A DNA stretch of 64,000 nucleotides from Aminobacterium mobile DSM 12262. Lineage in GTDB: Bacteria; Synergistota; Synergistia; Synergistales; Aminobacteriaceae. The position numbers and the translations under genes were made by a program. This document shows, piece by piece, positions 32,692 through 41,757 of the stretch. The stretch covers positions 930,001-994,000 of the forward strand of contig NZ_JAFZ01000001.1 in assembly GCF_000526395.1 (NCBI RefSeq), in the 5' to 3' direction. A model generated the notes under the pieces. It was not told where the DNA came from. It saw nothing but the letters and a program-made list of their open reading frames with translations, and did no database searches. The number at the start of each line of letters is the position of its first letter. Position 1 is the first letter of the stretch.

Positions 32692-34097
32692 GTGGGTAAA
32701 TCTCCTTCATATCTGGTTTTACAAGGTCAAATATACTATTCCCGTATGTCCATTCCCCTTGGTCTAAGAAAGACATTCGGTAAAACTGAAATACGCTATT
32801 CTTTAAGAACAGGCTATCTGCGTGAGGCTAGAGCAAGGTCAAGGGTATTGGCTGTGCGGGTGCATAAACTTATGAATTTAGTACACAAAGGGGCAGAGCC
32901 AATGTCCGAACTTACTGCAGAACAGATTAAAGAACTAGCTGATACTTGGATGAAAGAAGGACTTGAAGAGGACGAACTAGACAGGGCGTTAGCTCCTAGG
33001 CCAATGACAGTGGAAGAATAGGAAGTAGAGGACGAAGCCCTCTTTATTCTTCCATCAAATTTTAAGGAATATTTAGTCTTGAATGATTATACAAGGGTTA
33101 GATATCTTGTGGATAATTTGTTGGAAGATAGGGGGATAAAGCTCGACCGTGATTCTGTTTCCTATAAGGTTTTATGCAGGGAATTGCTCAAGGCGCTACC
33201 TAAATGGTTTAAGGTTCTTGAAGATAGAAAGTACGGTATTTATGATACAGACCCTGTTTTACAAGTACATAAGTACATAAGTACATAAGTACATAAGTAC
33301 ATAAGTACAAATACATAATAGTATCCCCTCACCCACAGCATTCAAAGCCTTCTCCCTGTCAGACGCAATAGATAAATATGTTGATGAAAAGGTGAGAGCA
33401 GGGGAATGGTCTAAGTCTTCTCTCAAAGATATGACCCCTGACCTGAAACTCTTTCTTGAGTTAGTAGGCGATATTGACACCTCTTTCATAACCAAGGATC
33501 ACGTAAGGCAATTCAGAGAGATAGTCATGAAACTACCAAAGCATTACAAGAGTAAAAAGTGTTATAAAAACTTATCCTTGGTTGAAATAACCTTTCTAGA
33601 TATTCCCAAAGATAAATTGCAATCTACAAACACTGTCAATAACAGGTTGGTAAAGCTTGGTTGTTTTCTTATATGGTTGGGCTCTATGGATTACAACAAT
33701 GTATCTGGTTTAAGTGAACCACTGAAAAAACTGAGGTCCAAGGATAAGAAATCTGACAAAGTGCCCTTTGCTAAAGATGATCTGCAAAAACTTTTTACGG
33801 GTAGGGAGAATAGAAGAGCTTTGTCAACTCCATGTTGATGATGTAAGGGTTGTGGATAGTGTATGGGGTATCGATATTAATAATCAGGGGGAAAAACTTG
33901 TAAAGACCCTAGCAGGAATAAGGCTAGCCTCTCTTCATCCCGTTCTTGTGGAGCTGCGTAGGTTTCCATCCTTTGTGGCAAAGGTCAAAGCTGAGGGGAA
34001 CAAGCGAGTGTTTCCTGAGTTAAAGACTGTGAAAAAAACAGGAAGGTGTTCAGATCGTGCATCCTCGTGGTTTAATCGCAGGCAGAGTCTCCTATAG
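32692..34097 (+). pseudogene. Tyrosine recombinase (integrase), multiply disrupted
   Basis: The N-terminal part (YLVLQGQIYYSRMSIPLGLRK...) resembles the arm-binding start of DUF6538-type phage integrases; the middle is the core-binding domain and RIEELCQLHVDDV is the first catalytic-Arg box. Lesions: TAG at 33019-33021 in frame; an 8-bp repeat expansion at 33263-33308 that shifts frame 1 to frame 2; a frame change near 33790 where about 30 residues before RIEEL seem deleted; and an end before the HxxR and Tyr motifs. It lies directly downstream of attL, as expected for the element's own integrase. Confidence 0.85.
33263..33308 (+). repeat. 8-bp tandem repeat (AAGTACAT), 5.75 copies
   Basis: Five full units and a six-base partial unit follow without interruption. 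Removing exactly five units (40 bp) would join the two halves of the integrase frame. Because 8 is not a multiple of 3, any copy-number change shifts the frame. Confidence 0.95.
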
Positions 34098-34325
34098 GAA
34101 AGTTTTTAGCCTTCCCAGTCTTGGCTTCTCTAAGTACGATCCTATCCTTAATCCTTCCCTTTGAATCTCTTACGTTCTCTACCTTGAGGGACAGAAGGTC
34201 TGACACCCTCAGTCCTGAGTTAATGCCAAGGGTGAACAGGGCTTAGTCTCTTAGGTTTTTTGCTTTGAGTAACCTCTTCATCTTGTCTATTTTTTCCTGT
34301 TTTTTATTGGTTGAACAAATTCCAT
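34072..34325 (-). pseudogene. Second tyrosine recombinase fragment, opposite strand
   Basis: Begins at ATG 34325 behind AAGGGGG. After 12 codons an A6 run shifts the frame. The continuing frame reads KNLRD, then a TAA (34243-34245) in place of the usual Tyr, then ALFTLGINSGLRVSDLLSLKV, the Arg-box region of XerC/D-like recombinases, to about KTGKAKNFPI. It is cut off where it meets the other integrase relic. It was never complete in this element's present form and adds a second, unrelated integrase history. Confidence 0.75.
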
Positions 34326-34653
34326 GCTAATCCCCCTTATGAAAGTAACAAAGAATGCATTGAAAATATATTAAGTTACATTTAAAGTCAACGCTAAAAA
34401 ATACATCTTAAGTTGAATTGCTCTTAAGCCTTGTTAATGCTTAATTGGGGGGGCTTTTTCGAATGTAACAAAATAACATTGTGTTTTATTCGCTAAATAC
34501 TGCCTCTCAAAATGTTTGCTGTATGTTCTGTTGTGTTATGATTAAATAGCTTGTCCATTATTAGCTTAAACTAACCAACTCATTGAGCAAGCGAATTACT
34601 CTCTACACGGTCTAATGATTTATCAAGGATTTTAGATGAAAGGGGAGCTTTCA
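34326..34653. other. AT-rich upstream region of the Mrr-domain gene
   Basis: About 330 bp, AT-rich, without an open frame or RNA gene that I can support. TTGCTG (34515) and TTATGATTAAAT downstream could form a promoter, but spacing is ambiguous. No inverted repeat suggesting a dedicated operator is visible. Confidence 0.45.
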
Positions 34654-36399
34654 ATGAGTCAATTTGTTAAACTGCCAAGGAAATATGATCAAGTTGTGAA
34701 TGTGGATGATCAATTTTCTGTAACGCGTCTTTTTGATTCTCGCTGTGACTATTGCTATAAGCTTTCTCACGATGGTCTAAATAAAATCAAATTAATCAAA
34801 AGTAACGATCCTTATGATCTTGAGATAAAACTTGGTAATCTAACGAATCAATGGATGGATCAATGGGAAAAATTGCAAGAACGTGAAGAGAAGCGAAAAA
34901 ACAGGGAAAATGAAAAGCAACTGAAGGAAGAGAAACAACGGATTGCAGTTGAAAAAAGTGAAGAAGCGAGTAAAAGGCTTAATGAGATACAAGCTCTTCT
35001 AGTTAGTGGGGTTGAAAATACCACTGTCGTTGATTGGGAAAAAGCCAAGAAAACTGAAAACTATCACCTTCCTAAACCTGCTCCTCCTAAGAAACCATCA
35101 TTTCCAATAGAACCTAAAAGGACTGACTTAAAATACAATCCTAAAATTGGTTTCTTTGGTTCTATCTTTGGAGGGAAAAAAGCCAAGGAAGAAGAAGCAT
35201 CGCAAAACTTTATAAAGGACGTTAATGAATGGAAAGGCAAGGTCAATGAGCTTAGAACTAAGCATGAAGAAAAGACAGCAACCTATCAAATACAAATACA
35301 ACAATGGGAAAAAGGTAGAGATGAATTTGTGCAAGAGGTAAGAGCTTTTAATTTGTATCTTGATGGAATGCAAGAAAAGTATAGGGTTGTTACTAAAGAT
35401 GGAGTTGAGTTTCAAGCAAAGCTAGTTCTAGAAGATTCATCTTATCCAGAGAGTTTTCCGAAAAACTTCGATATTGAATATACTCCTGATAATAAGGTTC
35501 TTGTCATTGATTATCAACTCCCCAGTCCAGAAGATCTTCCTCGGCTCAAAGAAGTAAAATACATAGCTTCCAGAGATGAATATCAGGAGAAGTTTATTAC
35601 AGACTCGGCAAGCAAAAAGCTTTACGATGATGCCATATATCAAGTATGTCTTCGGACTATCTATGAATTATTCAAGAATGATCAGATTGATGCATTGTGT
35701 GCCGTTGCATTTAATGGGATTGTTGAATCTATCGATCCTGCTACAGGACAGGATATCAGAGCATGTATCTTAAGTGTACTTGTGGAAAAAGAAGAGTTTT
35801 CAGATATTAACCTAACCAAGATAAATCCTAAACAGTGTTTCAAGAAGCTAAAAGGGGTGGGCAGTTCTGCTCTTCATAGTTTAACTCCTATTGCTCCTGT
35901 TATTGAGCTTAATCGTAAAGATAGTCGTTTTATTGATGCTTATGGAGTAGTTGAAGGAGTTAGTCCCGATACAAACCTTGCTCTGATGAATTGGCAAGAT
36001 TTTGAGCATTTAATCAGAGAGGTCTTTGAAAAGGAGTTTTCTGGAAATGGTGGAGAGGTAAAAGTTACCCAAGGGAGTAGAGATGGGGGAGTAGATGCAA
36101 TAGCTTTTGACCCAGATCCTATCAGGGGCGGTAAAATCATCATTCAAGCTAAAAGATATACTAATACAGTAGGTGTATCTGCGGTGAGGGATCTTTATGG
36201 AACTGTAATGAATGAAGGGGCCACAAAGGGTATACTAATCTCAACTTCTGATTATGGTCCAGATGCCTATGAGTTTGCCCAGGGAAAGCCTATAACGCTA
36301 CTAAATGGTTCAAACCTCCTCCACTTACTTGAAAAACATGGACATCAGGCTAGGATTAATCTGAAGGAAGCAAAACAGATATTAAGTATGGAGCAATAA
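34654..36399 (+). CDS. Coiled-coil protein with C-terminal Mrr-type restriction endonuclease domain
   Basis: 581 residues. ATG 34654 follows GGGGAG by 6 nt; ATG 34636 overlaps that region. Order: a short N-terminal domain (1-60); a highly charged coiled coil (about 65-115); a Pro/Lys linker (about 135-160); a glycine-phenylalanine kink and second helical stretch (165-240); a mixed domain with helices (about 320-440); and an Mrr catalytic domain (about 450-570). The PD-(D/E)xK core is visible as D481 (GGVDAI) and Q498-A-K500 (IIQAKRY). It is the only intact gene of the element. It probably acts as a solitary modification-dependent (type IV) or abortive-infection nuclease. Confidence 0.85.
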   Translation: MSQFVKLPRKYDQVVNVDDQFSVTRLFDSRCDYCYKLSHDGLNKIKLIKSNDPYDLEIKLGNLTNQWMDQWEKLQEREEKRKNRENEKQLKEEKQRIAVEKSEEASKRLNEIQALLVSGVENTTVVDWEKAKKTENYHLPKPAPPKKPSFPIEPKRTDLKYNPKIGFFGSIFGGKKAKEEEASQNFIKDVNEWKGKVNELRTKHEEKTATYQIQIQQWEKGRDEFVQEVRAFNLYLDGMQEKYRVVTKDGVEFQAKLVLEDSSYPESFPKNFDIEYTPDNKVLVIDYQLPSPEDLPRLKEVKYIASRDEYQEKFITDSASKKLYDDAIYQVCLRTIYELFKNDQIDALCAVAFNGIVESIDPATGQDIRACILSVLVEKEEFSDINLTKINPKQCFKKLKGVGSSALHSLTPIAPVIELNRKDSRFIDAYGVVEGVSPDTNLALMNWQDFEHLIREVFEKEFSGNGGEVKVTQGSRDGGVDAIAFDPDPIRGGKIIIQAKRYTNTVGVSAVRDLYGTVMNEGATKGILISTSDYGPDAYEFAQGKPITLLNGSNLLHLLEKHGHQARINLKEAKQILSMEQ

Positions 36400-36529
36400 A
36401 TGGGGGGAAATATTTTCTCCAATGTCCTTGAGTTGTCTTAGTGGACTTCAACTGATACAATTCGCTACGACAAACAAAAAAGTAAGACATAGATAGCATC
36501 AGGGCTTGGGAGTTTTTGGCAAGCGAATT

Positions 36530-36553
36530 TTCGAATCTCACCTTCTCCGCCAT
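36530..36553 (+). repeat. attR: right copy of the 24-bp core repeat
   Basis: Identical to 32549-32572 over 24 bp, direct orientation. The sequence on the left differs from the tRNA, so only the 3' tRNA end is duplicated. Confidence 0.92.
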
Positions 36554-36562
36554 GAATATACA

Positions 36563-36590
36563 AGGTTGCCTCATAAGGGCAACCTTTTTT
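36563..36590 (+). terminator. Original terminator of tRNA-Ser(GGA), displaced
   Basis: Stem AGGTTGCC/GGCAACCT with loop TCATAAG and a T run lies 10 nt after attR, at the distance seen behind the other tRNAs here. It was probably next to the tRNA before insertion. Confidence 0.85.
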
Positions 36591-36656
36591 GTTCTTGCCA
36601 AGCAGCAACAATCTTTTCTTTAAGATAATGCATTCTCAAGTCAATATATTCCAACG

Positions 36657-37754
36657 TTACCACGATATTTGGTCTTTCCCTAAATTCTTCGCATTGTAAA
36701 GAAGAATATCTGCTTTATGTATAAATGCCTCAAGGGTATCTTCATCATTAAATTTTACGATCCCCCCACTGACGGAAATAGACGTATAGGATCCTTGGCT
36801 GTCTGGTGTCACTAAGGCCTGGCGAAATCTTTCTGCGGCAATGACGGCATCTTCCACCTCTGTCTCTGGAAATATAACAAGAAATTCATCTCCTCCATAT
36901 CTCCCAATGAGATCGGTATCTCGAAAGGTTTCCATCATCTGCTGTGCTACGTAAATAAGAATAGCGTCACCTTCTTGATGACCATGAGTGTCGTTAACAT
37001 TTTTGAAACCATCGAGGTCAAAGAGCCCGATGGAGAGGGGGGTTTTATACCGCTTAGTACGCCGTATTTCTTCTTCCAGCCGCGTGCAGATGTAATTGTG
37101 ATTGAAAAGGCCAGTCATTCCATCTTTTATAGAAAGATCTCTCAGTGCTTCCATTTGTTCTTCAATGGTTTTACTATTTATGAACGCCGTAATTTTCTGG
37201 TTATACGTAAGCCTGGAAATGAAAAAGGCGAGGCAGAGGGCCGCCGTTGAATTGACAACGTGGTCCTGAAGAAGTAGGTAGTGGGAATGTATATGAAGAA
37301 GAGTGTAAGTAAAGAAAAGATGCGAACCAATAAATATGAACAGTGACGGTAAAAAGGGGATATAGAAAAAGGAAGCAAGGCTAAACATTACAATAATGTA
37401 TTCAGAAATAGCGCCTGTGTAGTATTGGTTCATAATGCTGAGAAAAGATGCATAGATAAGAATAGCGAAAAGGAAAAAGCATCCAAACACATTTCCTCCA
37501 CGAGGCATAAAATCCATCTTCCTTTTATTTAGGTATATTAAAAGCGGAATGATTCCAAGAGCTGCAAGAAAAAGAGTGATGTAAAAAGGGAAGTAACGAG
37601 TTAATTTAGCTTTTAAAACATACCCAAAGGCCATGCTTTCTACAAAAAGTCCTATAGAACTAAAAACAAGGGAGTGATGGATATTTTGACTCCAGAGAAA
37701 GTGTTCGAATTCTTTCCCCTTCATTCTTAAATCGACTTCACGTATAAAATTCAT
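36657..37754 (-). CDS. Membrane-bound diguanylate cyclase
   Basis: 365 residues. ATG 37754 follows GAGGTCG; longer starts to 37835 have no ribosome site. Five or six hydrophobic helices fill the first 185 residues, followed by a short linker and a GGDEF domain (about 205-365) with an intact RYGGDEF active site. RDTD, five residues before it, fits the RxxD inhibitory site for product feedback. It makes cyclic di-GMP at the inner membrane. The N-terminal membrane sensor is of an unnamed type. No EAL protein or known effector is adjacent. Confidence 0.92.
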   Translation of the reverse strand: MNFIREVDLRMKGKEFEHFLWSQNIHHSLVFSSIGLFVESMAFGYVLKAKLTRYFPFYITLFLAALGIIPLLIYLNKRKMDFMPRGGNVFGCFFLFAILIYASFLSIMNQYYTGAISEYIIVMFSLASFFYIPFLPSLFIFIGSHLFFTYTLLHIHSHYLLLQDHVVNSTAALCLAFFISRLTYNQKITAFINSKTIEEQMEALRDLSIKDGMTGLFNHNYICTRLEEEIRRTKRYKTPLSIGLFDLDGFKNVNDTHGHQEGDAILIYVAQQMMETFRDTDLIGRYGGDEFLVIFPETEVEDAVIAAERFRQALVTPDSQGSYTSISVSGGIVKFNDEDTLEAFIHKADILLYNAKNLGKDQISW

Positions 37755-38026
37755 ATTCGACCTCGTTGGCGCGAATATCCGAAACCTCACCAGTTTCTGA
37801 TTCCGCTTATAGAATTCATATCCTGTGCTCTCCATATAAAATATGAAATATATTGTTATTTCCTTAATATTATTCTACACGATTATTTAAAGAAAGCCTA
37901 CAGAATGAAGGTACATTCATTTACGTGTTTTCCCCCTTGACCGCTTAATAAAATCCTTTATAATGGCTCAAGTTGACTATCAAGTCATTTTTTGGGCCTC
38001 AGAGTCAAATGTATTGGGGGAATTTA

Positions 38027-38665
38027 ATGTCTCGACTTCATTCTAAGAAAAAGGCAGTAGTAGGAGAATTAATGCGTGACCTCTTATACAGATCTGCGCG
38101 AAAAGTTTTAGAAGATTACGGTTGGAAAGGCACGACTATGGATAGGGTAGCCCAGCAGGCTGGCGTTGCCAAAGGAACTGTCTATAACTACTTTAAAAAT
38201 AAGCGCGAGCTTATGGCTTTTGTGCTAGACAAGAATGTAGAACCTCTAAACCAGAAAGTGGCTTCTATAATAGACGATTCGCCGTCAAGTATGAAAGAAG
38301 CACTAGCTGATATTATACAAACCGTCTTAAACGGCATGAAACAAAATCGTAAAATAAATTCAGCAATGATATTGGCTTTTCATGAGGATGTAGAGCTCCG
38401 CCGCAGCTATAACCCAGAAGAGCATCCGCTTCAGTTTATACGAAATGGTGTTCGTCAAATTATTGCGGAGGGAATTTCTAGCGGCGAGTTTCGCGTCGTT
38501 AATCCAATCCTTGCTGAAGCCATGATCCATTCCCTTATTACTGGCCTCTCGCGACAAACGGCTTTTGGCTATCTCGATATAACAGAAAAAAATATGGACA
38601 ACGATATTGTTTCTATTATTTTAGATGGATTAGCAGCTCCAATTATTAGAGGAGGAAGCCTATGA
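38027..38665 (+). CDS. TetR-family transcriptional repressor
   Basis: 212 residues from ATG 38027 with GGGGG upstream; the longer frame from 37973 lacks a ribosome site. The N-terminal helix-turn-helix reads TTMDRVAQQAGVAKGTVYNYFKNKREL, split at usual spacing, the standard TetR signature. The all-helical C-terminal domain binds an unknown ligand. It overlaps the RND pump gene by 4 nt (ATGA), so it is the first gene of the efflux operon and very probably its own and the pump's regulator. Confidence 0.92.
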   Translation: MSRLHSKKKAVVGELMRDLLYRSARKVLEDYGWKGTTMDRVAQQAGVAKGTVYNYFKNKRELMAFVLDKNVEPLNQKVASIIDDSPSSMKEALADIIQTVLNGMKQNRKINSAMILAFHEDVELRRSYNPEEHPLQFIRNGVRQIIAEGISSGEFRVVNPILAEAMIHSLITGLSRQTAFGYLDITEKNMDNDIVSIILDGLAAPIIRGGSL

Positions 38666-41600
38666 AAGTTACCGATATTTCTTTACGAAGACCTGTCACT
38701 GTTTTAATTGGAACCTTTGCTCTTATTTTCTTTGGTCTTTTGGCCATGAGAAATATGGGAATGGAGCGAATACCAGACGTAGATTTTCCATTAGTCGTAG
38801 TTTCTACCACAATGGAAGGCGCTAGCCCTACCGTTATGGATAATGACGTAACAGATGTGTTGGAGGAACAGCTCAACACCATTTCTGGGATAGAGAGTAT
38901 TCGTTCTAGCAGCTATGAAGGGCGTTCTCTCGTAATAGTGGAATTCGAGCTTGGTCGAGACATAGATGCGGCAGCGGCAGATGTTCGGGATAAAGTAAAT
39001 TTGGCCATTGCTGATTTGCCGGTAGAAGCTGACACTCCCATTGTTCAGAAGTTTTCGGCTGCCGATAGTCCGGTTATCACTTTAGGTGTTGTAGGGACAG
39101 CCCCTTATCGGGTCATGTCTCACTATGCTGATAAAGTTGTAAAAGAGCGGCTCCAGGCCGTTAATGGAGTAGGAAATGTAGACACTATCGGCCTGCGAAA
39201 TAGGGAGATACGTGTGTGGCTAAATCCAGCACTTCTTGAGGCCCGAAATTTAACGGTGCAAGATGTTCGGGACGCCATTAAAGATAAGCACGTAGAACTC
39301 CCTGCCGGGCGTCTTGAATCTGACCGCCGAGAACTCAGCATCAGGCTTGAAGGAGAATATGGTTCTGTTGAAGAACTCAAGAGCCTCCCTATTGTTTCTC
39401 GGGATGGCGCCGTTATACGCCTTCAAGACGTGGCAAAGGTAGAAGATGGCTTCGAAGACATCCGGTCTGTGGCTACCTATAATGGAGAGCCGGTCATCCT
39501 TCTCGATATTTTGAAGCAACGTGGAGCTAACGAAGTTTCATTGGCTGATGATGTAATGAAGCAACTCGACGGTCTAAAGAATTTGGCTCCAGAAGGTGTA
39601 AAACTTCTGGTACTTTCAGACACTTCTGACTTCGTTCGAAAATCGATGACTGGTGTAGGGTGGGATATGCTTGCCGGAATTGGGCTTTGTTCTTTGATCA
39701 TGCTTTTTTTCCTTCAAACATTCCGAGCGACCTTCGTAACGGTAGTAACGATCCCTGTCTGTCTTTTAGGGAGCTTGATCGTATTGCGAGGTTTGGGAAT
39801 AACCATTAACAACTTGAGCATGATGGGCCTTTCTCTGGCGGTAGGTATGGTTGTTGACGCAACTACAGTGGTTCTTGAGAATATCCATCGTCACATGGAA
39901 CAAGGAAAGACGGCATTTCTGGCAGCATCTGAAGGCACAAGCGAAGTAGGTTTCTCCGTTATAGCTGGGGCTGCAACTACAGTATGTGTTTTTGCTCCAG
40001 TAGCATCTATGGGTGGAATTATCGGGCGATTTTTCTACGCCTTTGGAATGACAGTTGTTATGACGATCATTATTTCTCTGGTTCTTTCTGTCACTTTATC
40101 TCCTTTCCTTTGCTCTCGAATCCTGAAGAGAGACAACCCAGGGAGAATAGCTTCTAAAATCGAGAATTTTCTTAGAGAGATGGAGAACTCTTATAAGAAG
40201 GCATTGCATGTCTGTCTGCGTCATCGCTTTCTCGTTCTCGGAGCGGCGAGCGTTTTCTTTATAGTAGGTCTTGTCGTCGCCAGCAGACTAGGGACGGGCT
40301 TTTTCCCTAACGAGGACCGGGGAGACTTTACCATTAGCTTTGAGCTCCCAGCAGGGACGTCACTTGAAGAGTCGAAACAATTCCTTCTCGAGCTAGGAGA
40401 ATCTGTTCGTTTATACCCTGAGGTAGCTTACACCTACGGTACCATCGGTTCTGGAATGGGGAAGGAAGTAAATAAAGGTGCGCTGAATGTAACCCTCATT
40501 CCTCGCAAACAGCGAGTTCCTTCGAAGGCTATTATGGGACAGATGAGAAAACAGTTTTCTTCGTACAAAGATGCGGAACTTACCTTTGGAACGTGGGGCT
40601 CCGACATTACTTTGACTCTTGTTGGGCAAGACACGGAGCAGCTTTCCCGTATAGGAGAAGCGATGAAAAAGGATCTTGAGAAAGATAATCGTTTAGCTGA
40701 CATTACCACAGACGTACGTCTCGATAGCCCTCGAATAAATGTGAGCATTAATCGTGGACTGGCCGATGAAATGGATATTAACGTACGAGACCTTTCTCAA
40801 GATATTCAGGCGTATTTTGGTGGAGTCAAGGCTGGAGTTTTCAAAGACGGCGGATATCGATATGACATTAGAGTGAAGGCCGAAGAAGGATATCGTCGAA
40901 GTTTGGCAGATATAGAAAGTCTTACTTTCAAAGATGGGAGCAAAAAATTAGTGAAGGCCCCTGGACTCATTAAAGTAGAGGAAGGGCGCGGACCAACTCT
41001 GGTAAAACGCTATAATCGACAGCGCTCCCTTACTGTAAGTGCCAATACTGCCGGGATATCTTCAGGAGAAGGAATGGCTCTTGTTATGAATGCCTTTGAG
41101 CAGAATGCTCCGGTAGATGGCAGTGTACGACTTATACCAACTGGCTCATCGAAACATATGCAAGAGAACTTCAGAGAACTCTTAATGGCCCTAGCTATTG
41201 CTATCGTTCTGGTCTATATGGTTATGGCTGTCCAGTTTGAATCGTTCCTCTATCCTTTAATGGTCATGTTCTCGTTACCTCTTGCGACATCAGGTGTATT
41301 TTTTATTTTGTTGTTAACAGGAATGGAAATAGATATGATGAGCATGATGGGTATTATCCTTCTTGTTGGAATAGTTGTTAACAACGCTATTATCCTGGTG
41401 GACTTCGCCAACCAGCGTCGCGCAGCAGGATATGACGGGCTTACTGCTATGGAAGAATCAGCTCCCCTTCGGTTACGGCCTATATTAATGACGGCCCTAT
41501 CCACAGTTATCGCAGCTGTTCCTATAGCGTTGGGGCTGAGCGAAGGCGGCGAAATTCGACAGCCCATGTCTACTGCTGTTATTGGTGGAATGCTGACCTC

Positions 41601-41757
41601 GACTTTCTTGACCCTCTTCGTTATCCCTGCGGTTTACGTTATTCTTGGAGATGTGAAGGAGAAAGTAAAAGTGTTGTTTTTTCGCGTCAGAGGAAGAGAA
41701 AAAACAGTAGTTCAGGCTGGCAATCCTGGTACGAGTATGGGCGGAGGGGAAAAATGA
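38662..41757 (+). CDS. RND efflux pump inner-membrane transporter (HAE1/AcrB type)
   Basis: 1031 residues with twelve membrane helices and two large periplasmic loops. It opens with the standard ITDISLRRPVTV-like amphipathic start and ends with a basic tail. The proton-relay helix reads GMVVDATTVVLENI, where AcrB has VDDAIVV, and the partner helix reads VGIVVNNAIILVDF, where AcrB has a Lys, so only one relay Asp is kept; this variant is common outside the classic AcrB group. It works with the TolC-like and MFP proteins encoded directly after it. The substrates are unknown. Confidence 0.95.
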   Translation: MKVTDISLRRPVTVLIGTFALIFFGLLAMRNMGMERIPDVDFPLVVVSTTMEGASPTVMDNDVTDVLEEQLNTISGIESIRSSSYEGRSLVIVEFELGRDIDAAAADVRDKVNLAIADLPVEADTPIVQKFSAADSPVITLGVVGTAPYRVMSHYADKVVKERLQAVNGVGNVDTIGLRNREIRVWLNPALLEARNLTVQDVRDAIKDKHVELPAGRLESDRRELSIRLEGEYGSVEELKSLPIVSRDGAVIRLQDVAKVEDGFEDIRSVATYNGEPVILLDILKQRGANEVSLADDVMKQLDGLKNLAPEGVKLLVLSDTSDFVRKSMTGVGWDMLAGIGLCSLIMLFFLQTFRATFVTVVTIPVCLLGSLIVLRGLGITINNLSMMGLSLAVGMVVDATTVVLENIHRHMEQGKTAFLAASEGTSEVGFSVIAGAATTVCVFAPVASMGGIIGRFFYAFGMTVVMTIIISLVLSVTLSPFLCSRILKRDNPGRIASKIENFLREMENSYKKALHVCLRHRFLVLGAASVFFIVGLVVASRLGTGFFPNEDRGDFTISFELPAGTSLEESKQFLLELGESVRLYPEVAYTYGTIGSGMGKEVNKGALNVTLIPRKQRVPSKAIMGQMRKQFSSYKDAELTFGTWGSDITLTLVGQDTEQLSRIGEAMKKDLEKDNRLADITTDVRLDSPRINVSINRGLADEMDINVRDLSQDIQAYFGGVKAGVFKDGGYRYDIRVKAEEGYRRSLADIESLTFKDGSKKLVKAPGLIKVEEGRGPTLVKRYNRQRSLTVSANTAGISSGEGMALVMNAFEQNAPVDGSVRLIPTGSSKHMQENFRELLMALAIAIVLVYMVMAVQFESFLYPLMVMFSLPLATSGVFFILLLTGMEIDMMSMMGIILLVGIVVNNAIILVDFANQRRAAGYDGLTAMEESAPLRLRPILMTALSTVIAAVPIALGLSEGGEIRQPMSTAVIGGMLTSTFLTLFVIPAVYVILGDVKEKVKVLFFRVRGREKTVVQAGNPGTSMGGGEK

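Larger units (their letters stand above)
32549..36553 (+). mobile_element. 4.0-kb integrated element in tRNA-Ser(GGA)
   Basis: Direct 24-bp repeats bound the element; the left copy keeps the tRNA intact. Next to attL lies a broken tyrosine recombinase gene in the usual position, then a second recombinase fragment on the opposite strand, then one intact cargo gene for an Mrr-domain protein. No replication, packaging or conjugation genes are present, so it is a satellite-like genomic islet. With its integrase broken it is probably fixed in place unless a recombinase is supplied from elsewhere. Confidence 0.88.

Noticed and set aside
33263-33308. Short regular repeats that might be a CRISPR array
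   Set aside because: The units are 8 bp, contiguous and without spacers; this is a microsatellite inside an integrase relic.
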